A stretch of DNA of 64,000 bases from Methanomicrobium sp. W14 (lineage in GTDB: Archaea > Halobacteriota > Methanomicrobia > Methanomicrobiales > Methanomicrobiaceae), in NCBI RefSeq assembly GCF_017875315.1, contig NZ_JAGGMM010000001.1:372001-436000 (forward strand). Reading direction: 5' to 3'. Every line of letters starts with the position of its first letter. Positions within the stretch are counted from its first letter, which is position 1. Under the pieces are notes generated by a model. That model saw only the letters and a list, made by a program, of their open reading frames with translations. It had not been told where the DNA came from and did not search any database. The translations under genes were made by a program, and so were the position numbers. This document shows, one piece after another, positions 1 to 8,285 of this stretch.

Positions 1-1262
1 ATTACGTCGTAACCGGACAAAGCAGCCCTGAAGCTTCTTTCACCGCAGCACCGACAAGCGGCCCCTGTCCGCTTACCGTTCAGTTTACCGACACTTCAAC
101 AGGTTCTCCTACATCGTGGCTATGGGATTTTGGTGACGGTAATACATCGACAGAACAGAACCCCGTGCATGTGTATACGTCACCCGGAACATTTTATGTG
201 AGCCTTACCGTGTCAAACGACGGCGGTAGCGATACAGTGACCAAAAACGATTTTATCACGGGAACAGCCTCTGCACCGGTTGCAGACTTTACCGGGACAC
301 CGATGTCAGGATATGCCCCGCTGACTGTTCAGTTCACCGATACTTCCACCGGTTTTCCTACATCGTGGTCGTGGTCATTCGGTGACGGATATACGTCTAC
401 CGGGCAGAACCCTTTGCATGTGTATGATACGCCGGGCATATACACGGTAAGTCTTACAGTGGAAAACAATTCCACAAGTGATACAGAGACAAAAGATGGG
501 TATATTACAGTCTTGTCCCGGACGGTTAACTACTATGTCTTTGCCGATGGTGTAGGTGAATATCACGGTTACCAGAATAACACAAATCTGGGGACTGACC
601 CGGTTGCAAGTTCACAGGAATTATACAGGCGTATGACAGACGAGGACTGCTGTCATGAATATGACGGAATAAATTACTGCTGGAATGAAAGGAGCAACCC
701 TGTCGACGACAGCACTGGTTCGGTTTACTGGAGCAGCACAGAGTCGGCCGACACAATAGGCGCGAACAGCGCGGAATTCGCGTATCACTCAGGTCACGGC
801 TGGAATGACGGCATACTTTTCGGGACTGCAAACCAGTATCATGAGGTATTTAGTTCAAACATGAGTTTCAGCACAGCAAAATGGGTTGTACTGGACTCAT
901 GCAGTGTATTAAACGAGCCAACGCATGGCAACTGGGAATCGGTATTTAACGGGCTTCATATTCTTATGTCATATGATACGACGGGGTTGATAAATAGTAA
1001 TACGGGTCCGCAGTTTGTCGAAAGAATGAGAGGCGGAACGTATGGAGGAAACCCATATTTAGTAACAAAAATAAAAGAAGCATGGGAACTCACACTGAAA
1101 GATATTGTCCACAACTCAACTTATAATGGAGCATATATGTGGGCCGACCCCTGCGGGGAGGATTATCTTCCGGGATACGGACCTTTTGAAGAGCCGGTGA
1201 AAAATAACGGAAACTATATCATTCACTGGGAGGATTTTCCATGCAACTCTGAGGGGGTGTAA
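1..1262 (+). CDS. Secreted PKD-repeat protein with C-terminal caspase-like (DUF6345-like) domain, 5' partial
   Basis: The reading frame is open from base 3, so the gene starts before the window; the GTG at 165 is internal. Two PKD domains are visible (about residues 8-88 and 92-171 counting from base 3), each with the WxWDFGDG/WSWSFGDG core and a closing YTVSLTV-type strand. PKD domains are Ig-like and usually extracellular in methanogens. The remaining ~245 residues form a different domain with YHSGHGW (bases 783-803) and, after a hydrophobic strand, LDSCS (about 891-905). A His-Gly followed downstream by a hydrophobic block and Cys is the pattern of clan CD cysteine peptidases (caspase/gingipain fold); DUF6345 is the family I would expect but cannot confirm. 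No C-terminal anchor is visible. Five paralogous exported proteins follow 5 bp downstream and are probably co-transcribed. Catalytic activity is inference. Confidence 0.75.
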   Translation, partial: YVVTGQSSPEASFTAAPTSGPCPLTVQFTDTSTGSPTSWLWDFGDGNTSTEQNPVHVYTSPGTFYVSLTVSNDGGSDTVTKNDFITGTASAPVADFTGTPMSGYAPLTVQFTDTSTGFPTSWSWSFGDGYTSTGQNPLHVYDTPGIYTVSLTVENNSTSDTETKDGYITVLSRTVNYYVFADGVGEYHGYQNNTNLGTDPVASSQELYRRMTDEDCCHEYDGINYCWNERSNPVDDSTGSVYWSSTESADTIGANSAEFAYHSGHGWNDGILFGTANQYHEVFSSNMSFSTAKWVVLDSCSVLNEPTHGNWESVFNGLHILMSYDTTGLINSNTGPQFVERMRGGTYGGNPYLVTKIKEAWELTLKDIVHNSTYNGAYMWADPCGEDYLPGYGPFEEPVKNNGNYIIHWEDFPCNSEGV

Positions 1263-1267
1263 GGTAA

Positions 1268-2236
1268 ATGAGAGCTAAATTAACTGCTGTTTTAATAATT
1301 TTTGCAATAGTAATTATCGGAAGTTTTGTCTTCTTATATTCTAACGGATCTGATATAAATCCTGATGAGAATGTTAGCCCTTTACAGAACACAACAATAC
1401 CTACTTCCGAATCCAGCAACGTAGCAGGCAGAGTCTCGCATAACCTTGTCCTTACTTCACCTGCAAAGGAATCTGTTGAAACCGTTATGGTTTACAAAAC
1501 AGTTCCTCCTGTTGTTAACAAAGAAGTAACACTGGAATATGCAAAAAAATTCAATGTAACTGGGAAACTACGAGACAATGCTGTAGTACAATCTGAAGAT
1601 CTGAGGTTCGGTGTGGAAATCTCTAAAAATTCAGGAAGAGTAATATACATAGATCAGGACAGACCAAATGAAAATCAGGACGCTCCACAGTATCTCCCTT
1701 CGGATGAAGAGGCAATAGAAATTGCGACAAAATTCCTGAAAGAAAAAGACCTTTATCCTGATGGTGCAGTTAACCCGTCAGTTGAGCGTGAAAATGCATA
1801 CACTGTCGGAAAAGGCGATGAGGTTTACTTTAGTCAAATCGGCGTGTGGTATCACCGTTATCTCAACGGTCTGAAGGTAAAAGGAACGCAGCTTGTGGTC
1901 TACGTCGGCGGTGGCGGAGATGTCATAGGGTATTACGCCAACTGGCGTGACTATGAACCATACAAGGAGTACCCCGTTGTATCCTCCGGCAAAGCTTTTG
2001 AAAGTCTGAAGTCCAGGGGAGTCTCTGTTGGTATGAACAGCCAGGATTCCCTGGTCTCTTTTGATGAAGTGTATCTTGCGTACCAGACGACAGCCGGCGC
2101 CTATTCTGAGGACTACCTTGAACCTGTCTGGGTATTTAAAGGAAATGTGATGAATGAGGATAATAAGGCGGTAACGGATGTTGTCCAGTACATTCCTGCA
2201 CTGGCAAAGGAGCCAACTGAGTTGATCTCAAAGTAA
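1268..2236 (+). CDS. Membrane-anchored exported protein, tandem paralogue 1 of 5
   Basis: 322 residues, family not recognised. An N-terminal hydrophobic segment (residues 5-25) predicts an uncleaved anchor or signal; unlike copies 2-5 it has no Cys at its end. A low-complexity linker follows, then a conserved module ending in the LEPVWVFKGNVMNEDN strand near the C-terminus. The central stretch with VWYHRYLNGLKVKGTQL followed by a Gly-rich turn resembles PepSY/FTP-type propeptide folds (Q-x-Y-x-G-x-P-V-x-G pattern), which act as inhibitors or chaperones of peptidases; this is a loose resemblance only. It starts 5 bp after the caspase-like gene. Its middle part groups with copies 3 and 5, while its N-terminus is the most divergent, so it may be the founder copy. 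Confidence 0.8.
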   Translation: MRAKLTAVLIIFAIVIIGSFVFLYSNGSDINPDENVSPLQNTTIPTSESSNVAGRVSHNLVLTSPAKESVETVMVYKTVPPVVNKEVTLEYAKKFNVTGKLRDNAVVQSEDLRFGVEISKNSGRVIYIDQDRPNENQDAPQYLPSDEEAIEIATKFLKEKDLYPDGAVNPSVERENAYTVGKGDEVYFSQIGVWYHRYLNGLKVKGTQLVVYVGGGGDVIGYYANWRDYEPYKEYPVVSSGKAFESLKSRGVSVGMNSQDSLVSFDEVYLAYQTTAGAYSEDYLEPVWVFKGNVMNEDNKAVTDVVQYIPALAKEPTELISK

Positions 2237-2252
2237 TTTTTGGAGCTGATTC

Positions 2253-3230
2253 ATGGATATCTCAGGGGGGAATGGAAAAGAAATAATAATAGGAATCCTG
2301 CTTTTTGCAGTGATACTTGCAGGATTTGCATGTTTACAGTTTGTCCAATCTGACAAAGCACAAAGCTCGAACAATGATACCGTTGAACCGACAGATACGC
2401 AAGTTTCAGAATCAAGCAATGTAGGAGGATGGGTCTCGCATAACCTCGTCCTGAATGCACCATCCTCTAAAGAATCGCAGGACAGTGTTATGGTGTACAG
2501 GACACTGCCTCCTGTCATAAATAAGGAGACTACTCTGGAACTCGCAAAAAAATTCAACGTTGTTGGAACAATACGGGATGATACTGTAGTTCAGTCTGAT
2601 GATTTGAGATACGGTGTTGAAATATCAAAAAAATCAGGACTTGTGATATATATTGATCAGGATCGTCCAAATATAGATCAAGATGCACCTGAGTATCTCC
2701 CTTCAGATGAAGAGGCGATTGAGACTGCAACAAAGTTTCTGAAGGAAAAAGGTCTCTATCCTGAGGGTGCAACAGAGCCTGTTGCCCAGCCCGAATATTC
2801 TTACTCCGGAGGAAAAATCGTTTTTGGTCAGATAGGAGTATGGTATAACCGTTATCTTGATGGTTTGGAAGTAAAGGGCACCCAGCTCGATGTAGGTGTG
2901 GGGGGTAACGGTGATATTATCGAATATTTTGCAAACTGGCGAGAATACGAACCGTATAAGGAGTACCCTGTAATCACGTTGGATAAGGCATTTGAAAACC
3001 TGAAGTCCGAAGGTGTCTATGTTGGAAAGGACAACAAGGATGCTCAGGTCTCTATTGATGATGCTTATCTTGCGTACCATACCAAAGCCGGAGCATATAC
3101 CGAGAATTATCTCGAACCTGTGTGGGTATTTAAAGGAAATGTGATGAATGAGGATAATAAGTTGGTAACGGATGTTGTCCAGTATGTTCCGGCACTGGCT
3201 GAAGAGCCAACCGAACTGATCTCAAAGTAA
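2253..3230 (+). CDS. Membrane-anchored exported protein, tandem paralogue 2 of 5
   Basis: 325 residues. The N-terminal anchor ends in LAGFAC, which is lipobox-like but has Gly at -3, so lipidation is doubtful. The first ~85 residues are almost identical at DNA level to copy 5. The middle domain has the variant KGLYPEGATEP plus GVWYNRYLDGLEVKG and VGVGGNGDIIEYFANW, shared with copy 4 but not with copies 1, 3 and 5. The C-terminal third (KAFENLKSEGVYVGKD onward) is shared by the set. It is separated from copy 1 by a 16-nt spacer carrying GGAGCTGAT as ribosome binding site. Function is unknown; see copy 1 for the propeptide-like reading. Confidence 0.8.
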   Translation: MDISGGNGKEIIIGILLFAVILAGFACLQFVQSDKAQSSNNDTVEPTDTQVSESSNVGGWVSHNLVLNAPSSKESQDSVMVYRTLPPVINKETTLELAKKFNVVGTIRDDTVVQSDDLRYGVEISKKSGLVIYIDQDRPNIDQDAPEYLPSDEEAIETATKFLKEKGLYPEGATEPVAQPEYSYSGGKIVFGQIGVWYNRYLDGLEVKGTQLDVGVGGNGDIIEYFANWREYEPYKEYPVITLDKAFENLKSEGVYVGKDNKDAQVSIDDAYLAYHTKAGAYTENYLEPVWVFKGNVMNEDNKLVTDVVQYVPALAEEPTELISK

Positions 3231-3246
3231 TTTTTGGAGTTTATTC

Positions 3247-4230
3247 ATGGATATTTCAGGGGGGAATGGAAAAGAAATAATAATAGGAATCCTGCTGCTT
3301 GCAGTGATCCTTGCAGGATTTGCATGTATAAGTCTATGCCAATCGGATCAAACACAGTATGCAAAAAATGACAGCAATAAAACAACAACTGAAGTCGTTT
3401 CAGGATCCGTCAATGTAGGAGGGTGGGTCTCGCATAACCTCGTCCTGAATGCACCGCCCTCTAAAGAATCGCAGGATAGCGTTATGGTGTACAGGACATT
3501 GCCTCCTGTCGTCAACGAGGAAACTACACTGGAACTCGCTAAGAAATTTAATGTCACCGGTAATATGGTTGGTGATCAGGGTGTTCAATCGAAAGATCTA
3601 AGGTTTTTCATCTGGACAAGTAAAAACTCAGGTGCTACAAGATACAGTGATCAAAATCGTCCAAATGTCAACCAGGACGCACCTGAGTATCTCCCTTCAG
3701 ATGAAGAGTCAATAGAAATTGCGACAAAATTTCTGAAGGAAAATAATCTGTATCCTGATGGTGTCGCGAGTACAGTTGTTCAGCGGGAGAACGCCTACAC
3801 TGTCGGAAAAGGTGACGAGGTGTACTTCGGTGAAATCGGTGTCTGGTACCGTCGTAGTCTCAATGATATGAAAATCGAAGGTACCCAGCTTGTTGTCTAT
3901 GTCGGCGGTGGGGGAGATGTCATAGGCTATTACGTCAACTGGCGTGAATACGAACCATATGAGGAATACCCTGTAATCACAGTGGATAAGGCATTTGAAA
4001 ATCTGAAGTCCGAAGGTGTCTATGTCGGAATGGACAACAAGGATGCTCTGGTCTCTATTGATGAAGCATATCTTGCATACCAGACAAAGGCTGAGGCATA
4101 TACGGAAAATTATCTCGAACCCGTCTGGGTCTTTAAAGGAAATGTGATGGACGATAATAAGGCGGTAACAGATGTTGTCCAGTACGTTCCTGCACTGGCT
4201 GAAGAACCAACTGAGTTGATCTCAAAGTAA
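3247..4230 (+). CDS. Membrane-anchored exported protein, tandem paralogue 3 of 5
   Basis: 327 residues. The anchor is ILLLAVILAGFACISLCQSD, with an extra Cys compared with copies 2 and 5 and shared with copy 4. Its variable block (residues ~95-125) is the most different of the set (FFIWTSKNSGATRYSDQN). The middle domain has YPDGVASTVVQRENAY and GVWYRRSLNDMKIEG, the version also found in copy 5. The spacer to copy 2 is again 16 nt with a GGAG site. N-terminus and middle domain therefore belong to different similarity groups, which indicates exchange between copies. Exported and membrane-anchored by prediction; role unknown. Confidence 0.8.
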   Translation: MDISGGNGKEIIIGILLLAVILAGFACISLCQSDQTQYAKNDSNKTTTEVVSGSVNVGGWVSHNLVLNAPPSKESQDSVMVYRTLPPVVNEETTLELAKKFNVTGNMVGDQGVQSKDLRFFIWTSKNSGATRYSDQNRPNVNQDAPEYLPSDEESIEIATKFLKENNLYPDGVASTVVQRENAYTVGKGDEVYFGEIGVWYRRSLNDMKIEGTQLVVYVGGGGDVIGYYVNWREYEPYEEYPVITVDKAFENLKSEGVYVGMDNKDALVSIDEAYLAYQTKAEAYTENYLEPVWVFKGNVMDDNKAVTDVVQYVPALAEEPTELISK

Positions 4231-4246
4231 TTTTTGGAGCTGATTC

Positions 4247-5233
4247 ATGGATCTTTCAGGGGTGATGGGAGAAAAATTGATAATCGGAATCCTGCTGCTT
4301 GCAGTGATCCTTGCAGGATTTGCATGTATAAGTCTATGCCAATCGGATCAAACACAGTACGCAAAAAATGACAGCAATAAAACAACAACTGAAATCGTTT
4401 CAGAATCGAGCAATGTAGGAGGATGGATCTCGCATAAACTCGTCCTGAATGTGCTCTCTAAAGAGTCACAGGATAGCGTTATGATTTACAAAACAGTTTC
4501 CCCTGTTGTTAACAAAGAAGTAACACTTGAATATGCGAAAATATTCAATGTAAACGGTACATTCCTTTCAGGAACAGCAGGAACTGTAATTCAATCCGAT
4601 GATTTAAGATACGCAATAGAGATCTCGAAAGAATCAGGACTTGTGATATACTCAGATTTCAGACGTCCTAATGTAAAACAGGACGCACCTGAGTATTTCC
4701 CTTCAGATGAAGAGGCGATTGAGGCTGCAACAAGGTTTCTGAAGGAAAAAGGTCTCTACCCTGAGGGCGCAACAGAGCCGATTGCCCAACCTGAATATAC
4801 TTATTCATCTGGTAAAAATATTACTTATGGTCAAATCGGAGTATGGTATAACCGTTATCTTGATGGTCTGGAAGTAAAGGGCACCCAGCTTGATGTAGGT
4901 GTGGGAGGTAACGGTGACATTATCGAATATTTTGCAAACTGGCGTGAATACGAACCATATAAGAAATATCCTGTAATCACAGTGGATAAGGCATTTGAAA
5001 ACCTGAAGTCCGAAGGTGTCTATGTCGGAAAGGACAGTCAGGATGCTCTGGTCTCTATTGATGAAGTGTATCTTGCATACCATACCAAAGCCGGAGCATA
5101 TACCGAGAATTATCTCGAACCTGTGTGGGTATTTAAAGGAAATGTGATGAATGAGGATAATAAGGCGGTAACGGATGTTGAGGAATATATCCCGGCACTG
5201 GCAAAGGAGCCAACTGAGTTGATCTCAAAGTAA
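4247..5233 (+). CDS. Membrane-anchored exported protein, tandem paralogue 4 of 5
   Basis: 328 residues. The N-terminus (residues ~15-55) matches copy 3, including the CISLCQSDQTQYAKND stretch. The middle domain matches copy 2 (KGLYPEGATEP, GVWYNRYLDGLEVKG, VGVGGNGDIIEYFANW). The KTVSPVVNKEVTLEYAK block resembles copy 1. The C-terminal end reads VEEYIPALAKEPTELISK, slightly different from the VVQYVPAL version. It is thus a three-way mosaic of its neighbours. The 16-nt spacer and GGAG ribosome binding site are conserved. No enzymatic motif is seen. Confidence 0.8.
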   Translation: MDLSGVMGEKLIIGILLLAVILAGFACISLCQSDQTQYAKNDSNKTTTEIVSESSNVGGWISHKLVLNVLSKESQDSVMIYKTVSPVVNKEVTLEYAKIFNVNGTFLSGTAGTVIQSDDLRYAIEISKESGLVIYSDFRRPNVKQDAPEYFPSDEEAIEAATRFLKEKGLYPEGATEPIAQPEYTYSSGKNITYGQIGVWYNRYLDGLEVKGTQLDVGVGGNGDIIEYFANWREYEPYKKYPVITVDKAFENLKSEGVYVGKDSQDALVSIDEVYLAYHTKAGAYTENYLEPVWVFKGNVMNEDNKAVTDVEEYIPALAKEPTELISK

Positions 5234-5249
5234 TTTTTGGAGCTGATTC

Positions 5250-6236
5250 ATGGATATTTCAGGGGGGAATGGAAAAGAAATAATAATAGGAATCCTGCTT
5301 TTTGCAGTGATACTTGCAGGATTTGCATGTTTACAGTTTGTCCAATCTGACAAAGCACAAAGCTCGAACAATGATACCGTTGAACCGACAGATACGCAAG
5401 TTTCAGAATCAAGCAATGTAGGAGGATGGGTCTCGCATAACCTCGTCCTGAATGCACCACCCTCTAAAGAATCGCAGGATAGCGTTATGGTTTACAGGAC
5501 ATTGTCTCCAGTTGTAACTGATGATATCACACTTGGATATGCGAAAATATTCAATGTAACAGGGATATTAAAAAATGATGTAGTAATACAATCTGAAAAT
5601 AACCGATATGCAATAGAGATATCAAGAATAAGTGGTTCTGTAACTTATTCTGATTATAAACGTCCTAATGAAAAACAGGACGCACCTGAATTTCTCCCTT
5701 CAGATGAAGAGGCGATTGAGATTGCAACGAAATTCCTGAAGGAAAATGATTTGTATCCTGATGGTGTCGCGAATACTGTCGTTCAGCGTGAGAATGCGTA
5801 CACTGTCGGAAAAGGTGACGAGGTGTACTTCGGTGAAATCGGTGTCTGGTACCGCCGTAGTCTCAATGATATTAAAGTCGAAGGTACCCAGCTTGTCGTG
5901 TATGTTGGAGGAGGAGGCGACATTATCGGTTATTATGCAAACTGGCGTGAATACGAACCATATAAGGAATATACTGTAATCACTTTGGATAAGGCATTTG
6001 AAAACCTGAAGTCCGAAGGTGTCTATGTTGGAAAGGACAACAAGGATGCTCAGGTCTATATTGATGATGCTTATCTTGCATACCATACCAAAGCCGGAGC
6101 ATATACCGAGAATTATCTCGAACCTGTCTGGGTGTTTAAAGGAAATGTGATGAATGAGGATAATAAGTTGGTAACGGATGTTGTCCAGTATGTTCCGGCA
6201 CTGGCTGAAGAGCCAACCAAACTTGTTTCAGCATAA
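5250..6236 (+). CDS. Membrane-anchored exported protein, tandem paralogue 5 of 5
   Basis: 328 residues. The first ~85 codons are nearly identical to copy 2, while the middle domain (YPDGVANTVVQRENAY, GVWYRRSLNDIKVEG) is the copy 1/3 version. The end differs from the others (EEPTKLVSA instead of EEPTELISK) and is followed by an AT-rich stretch rather than the conserved 16-nt spacer, so this is the last member of the array. Residues ~95-125 are again a copy-specific variable block (NRYAIEISRISGSVTYSDYKR). Predicted to be anchored by the N-terminal hydrophobic helix with the rest outside the cell. Function unknown. Confidence 0.8.
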   Translation: MDISGGNGKEIIIGILLFAVILAGFACLQFVQSDKAQSSNNDTVEPTDTQVSESSNVGGWVSHNLVLNAPPSKESQDSVMVYRTLSPVVTDDITLGYAKIFNVTGILKNDVVIQSENNRYAIEISRISGSVTYSDYKRPNEKQDAPEFLPSDEEAIEIATKFLKENDLYPDGVANTVVQRENAYTVGKGDEVYFGEIGVWYRRSLNDIKVEGTQLVVYVGGGGDIIGYYANWREYEPYKEYTVITLDKAFENLKSEGVYVGKDNKDAQVYIDDAYLAYHTKAGAYTENYLEPVWVFKGNVMNEDNKLVTDVVQYVPALAEEPTKLVSA

Positions 6237-6319
6237 AAGTATGATTTTGTGAATAATTCCTTATAATCTGAAAATATCGTGATATACAGGAATAAACAAT
6301 AAATCTGCCAAAAAAAATT

Positions 6320-6572
6320 ATTTTTTGTCTTTTTCCCCTCCCATTCGTCACCCATTATTTTGGAGTGCCCGAACACCTGCCAGGCATGCATCAGGACAGC
6401 AAATCCCCACAAGATAGTTACCCAGAAGAACCAGTAGTCTCCGGGAGATGTTATGTAGTTGATTGCAGCAAGTATTACATTTACAAAAATATACGCGGAA
6501 AGGTTGAGAGTAAAACCCTTTCAGTTCTTTGACTCTTCTCTTTGCTTTCCTGTATGATTTATCATCGTCCAT
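6320..6572 (-). pseudogene. 2TM-domain membrane protein, frameshifted
   Basis: From the ATG at 6572 the frame reads SYRKAKRRVKELKGFY, the typical start of small 2TM-domain proteins, and then leaves the family. One base shift later the sequence continues as LSAYIFVNVILAAINYITSP and WGFAVLMHAWQVFG, which are the two expected membrane helices, then EWEGKKTK. The break is near 6510, in GGGTTTTACTCTC. A second shift near the run of eight A at 6310-6317 may also have removed the natural stop. Intact members are about 90-100 residues of unknown function. Either a true pseudogene or a sequencing error. Confidence 0.6.
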
Positions 6573-6727
6573 CGTCTGAAATCACTCCTTCCCTTTTTAT
6601 TCCCTGTACCATGTAGATGAAACTGTTAATTATTAGATTTTTCCATGAACCAGACAGCCTTTTTACGGTTAAAATCGAAGTATTAAAAAGTTAGTGATTA
6701 CAATACTGTATGTTAATTTTACAGCAT

Positions 6728-6800
6728 GCCCAGTTAGTGTAGTGGCCTATCATGCAGCCCTGTCACGGCTGCGACACGGATTCGAATTCCGTACTGGGCG
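6728..6800 (+). tRNA. tRNA-Asp (GUC)
   Basis: Acceptor strands GCCCAGT (6728-6734) and ACTGGGC (6793-6799) pair fully, with discriminator G at 6800. The anticodon loop CTGTCAC lies in a CAGCC/GGCTG stem, giving anticodon GTC. The T loop TTCGAAT is canonical. No intron, and no encoded CCA. Confidence 0.95.
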
Positions 6801-6918
6801 CTTAATAAAAGTTTTGGACTTTTATTCCGGTTTTTATGCCCTCTTTATGTTCTGCTTCTAAAAATCCATTCTTTAATAGTGATTAATTTGATATATTATA
6901 TCATCAAAGGTGATTAAA

Positions 6919-7098
6919 ATGTCCCAGAGAGGAGTTGACGCTGTATTTCAGGCAATGTTTCTGCTTACTGATATGAGGGAGCTTTTCAGGAAAAATGCGC
7001 CTTTTCATGATTTTGAAGGAGAAGACAAAGAAGAAGCCTCAAAGATAATCGAAAAACTTAAGAAACAGGTCTCTGTTCTTGAACAGGAGGTGCTCTGA
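6919..7098 (+). CDS. 59-residue protein immediately upstream of SepCysS; candidate short SepCysE
   Basis: The ATG at 6919 is preferred to the in-frame GTG at 6910 because the latter lies inside the AAAGGTGATT ribosome binding site. The protein is acidic and helical: residues ~5-30 form an amphipathic stretch (AVFQAMFLLTDMRELFRK) and residues ~38-58 a coiled-coil-like heptad pattern (IIEKLKKQVSVLEQE). It ends at the base before the SepCysS ATG, so the two are certainly co-translated. In methanogens SepCysE scaffolds SepRS and SepCysS on tRNA-Cys, and short or fused forms are known; position suggests this role, but I cannot prove homology. It could equally be an unrelated small protein. Confidence 0.6.
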   Translation: MSQRGVDAVFQAMFLLTDMRELFRKNAPFHDFEGEDKEEASKIIEKLKKQVSVLEQEVL

Positions 7099-8280
7099 AT
7101 GCTTTGCGCAGATAAAATCGAGGCACGCTCGGTCGAGGAGATGTACATAAACATCGACCCGATTCAGGCAGGGGGAAGACTGACCCCGGAAGCCCAGAAG
7201 GCTGTTATTGCATATTCCGACGGCTACTCCGTATGCGACAACTGCATGAAGCCTTTCCGTCTTGACTACATAAAAAAACCACCTCTTGCTGATTTTCATG
7301 AGGACTGTGCAAAATGGCTTAACATGGGTGCCGTAAGGGTTGTTCCCGGAGCAAGGCGCGGGTTTCAGGCGGTCGCAAACACTCTTGTAGATAAGGGAGA
7401 CCCGGTAATTCTCACCGCCCTGTCCCACTATACCGAGTTCGTGTCGGTGGAGCAGTCCGGCGGAGTTCCATTTGAAATCCCGAAGGACGACAATAACCAC
7501 ATTACAGGAGAGAACGCCGCCCAAAAAATTGATGAAGTGATAAAAGAGCAGAAGAAGACCCCTTCTCTGTTGTACCTTGACCATGCGGATTACCAGTTCG
7601 GAAACATCCACGACGTAGAAGGCATAGTGAAAGCCGCACATTCGTATGATATACCTGTTCTTTTGAACGGTGCATATACGGTCGGAGTGATGCCGGTAGA
7701 CGGGAAAAAGCTTGGAGTCGATTTTATTGTAGGGTCGGGGCACAAGAGCATGGCTGCACCTGCACCTTCGGGAATCGTTGCGTCAACAGATGAATACGCC
7801 GGCCGTGTATTCCGGACGACTCAGGCTAAGGGAGACGTTACAGGCCGCACATTCGGAATAAAAGAGGTCGAGATGATGGGGTGCACCCTTATGGGAGTCA
7901 CTATGGCAGGGCTTGTCGCCTCTTTTCCGTCAGTGAAGAAACGTGTTGAAAACTGGGACACCGAGGTTTCCCACAGCAGAATGGTAGCTGATGCGCTCTG
8001 CTCAATAGATGGCACGGAATGCTTAAGTGACATGCCCCGTGAGCATACACTTACAAGAGTAAATACCGTAGGCTCCTTTGACAAGGTTGCACAGACGCAT
8101 AAAAAAAGAGGATACTTCTTCTCAGGTGAGCTTAAAAAGAAGGGTGTCTGCGGTGTCATAGCAGGCTCGACGAGGGTCTGGAAGTACAATACCTTTGGTC
8201 TTTCGGAGAGACAGATTAACTACCTTTGCGACACCTTCAGGGAAATAGCGGAAAACAACGGTTTAACCGTTAACCGCTGA
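7099..8280 (+). CDS. pscS: O-phospho-L-seryl-tRNA:Cys-tRNA synthase (SepCysS)
   Basis: 393 residues, the usual family length. It converts Sep-tRNA(Cys) to Cys-tRNA(Cys) using a sulfur donor, with pyridoxal phosphate. The PLP lysine is in GSGHKSMAAPAPSG; the N-terminal CDNC pair (Cys46, Cys49) and the later Cys in MMGCTLMG match the three cysteines implicated in persulfide transfer or cluster binding. RRGFQAV and LYLDHADYQFG are typical fold-type I positions. The gene follows the small ORF at 6919 without a gap, under the AGGAGGTGCT site at the end of that ORF. The pathway is characteristic of methanogens that lack or supplement CysRS. Confidence 0.95.
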   Translation: MLCADKIEARSVEEMYINIDPIQAGGRLTPEAQKAVIAYSDGYSVCDNCMKPFRLDYIKKPPLADFHEDCAKWLNMGAVRVVPGARRGFQAVANTLVDKGDPVILTALSHYTEFVSVEQSGGVPFEIPKDDNNHITGENAAQKIDEVIKEQKKTPSLLYLDHADYQFGNIHDVEGIVKAAHSYDIPVLLNGAYTVGVMPVDGKKLGVDFIVGSGHKSMAAPAPSGIVASTDEYAGRVFRTTQAKGDVTGRTFGIKEVEMMGCTLMGVTMAGLVASFPSVKKRVENWDTEVSHSRMVADALCSIDGTECLSDMPREHTLTRVNTVGSFDKVAQTHKKRGYFFSGELKKKGVCGVIAGSTRVWKYNTFGLSERQINYLCDTFREIAENNGLTVNR

Positions 8281-8285
8281 TTATT

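Larger units (their letters stand above)
1268..6236 (+). repeat. Tandem array of five ~1 kb paralogous genes with constant 16-nt spacers
   Basis: Five head-to-tail genes of 322-328 codons repeat with a period of ~995 bp. The four spacers are each 16 nt (TTTTT-GGAG-type Shine-Dalgarno) and nearly identical, so the duplication unit is gene plus leader. Similarity is patchy: N-termini pair copies 2 with 5 and 3 with 4, middle domains group 1-3-5 against 2-4, and the last ~100 codons are similar in all five. This is the pattern expected from gene conversion after unequal crossing-over. Confidence 0.9.

Noticed and set aside
2330-2345. Lipobox in copies 2-5 of the paralogues (LAGFAC)
   Set aside because: Gly at -3 does not fit a lipobox; I treat the segment as a plain anchor.
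2228-6412. Many minus-strand frames of 60-130 codons opposite the five paralogues
   Set aside because: They repeat because the plus-strand genes repeat, have no ribosome site or domain, and are shadows.
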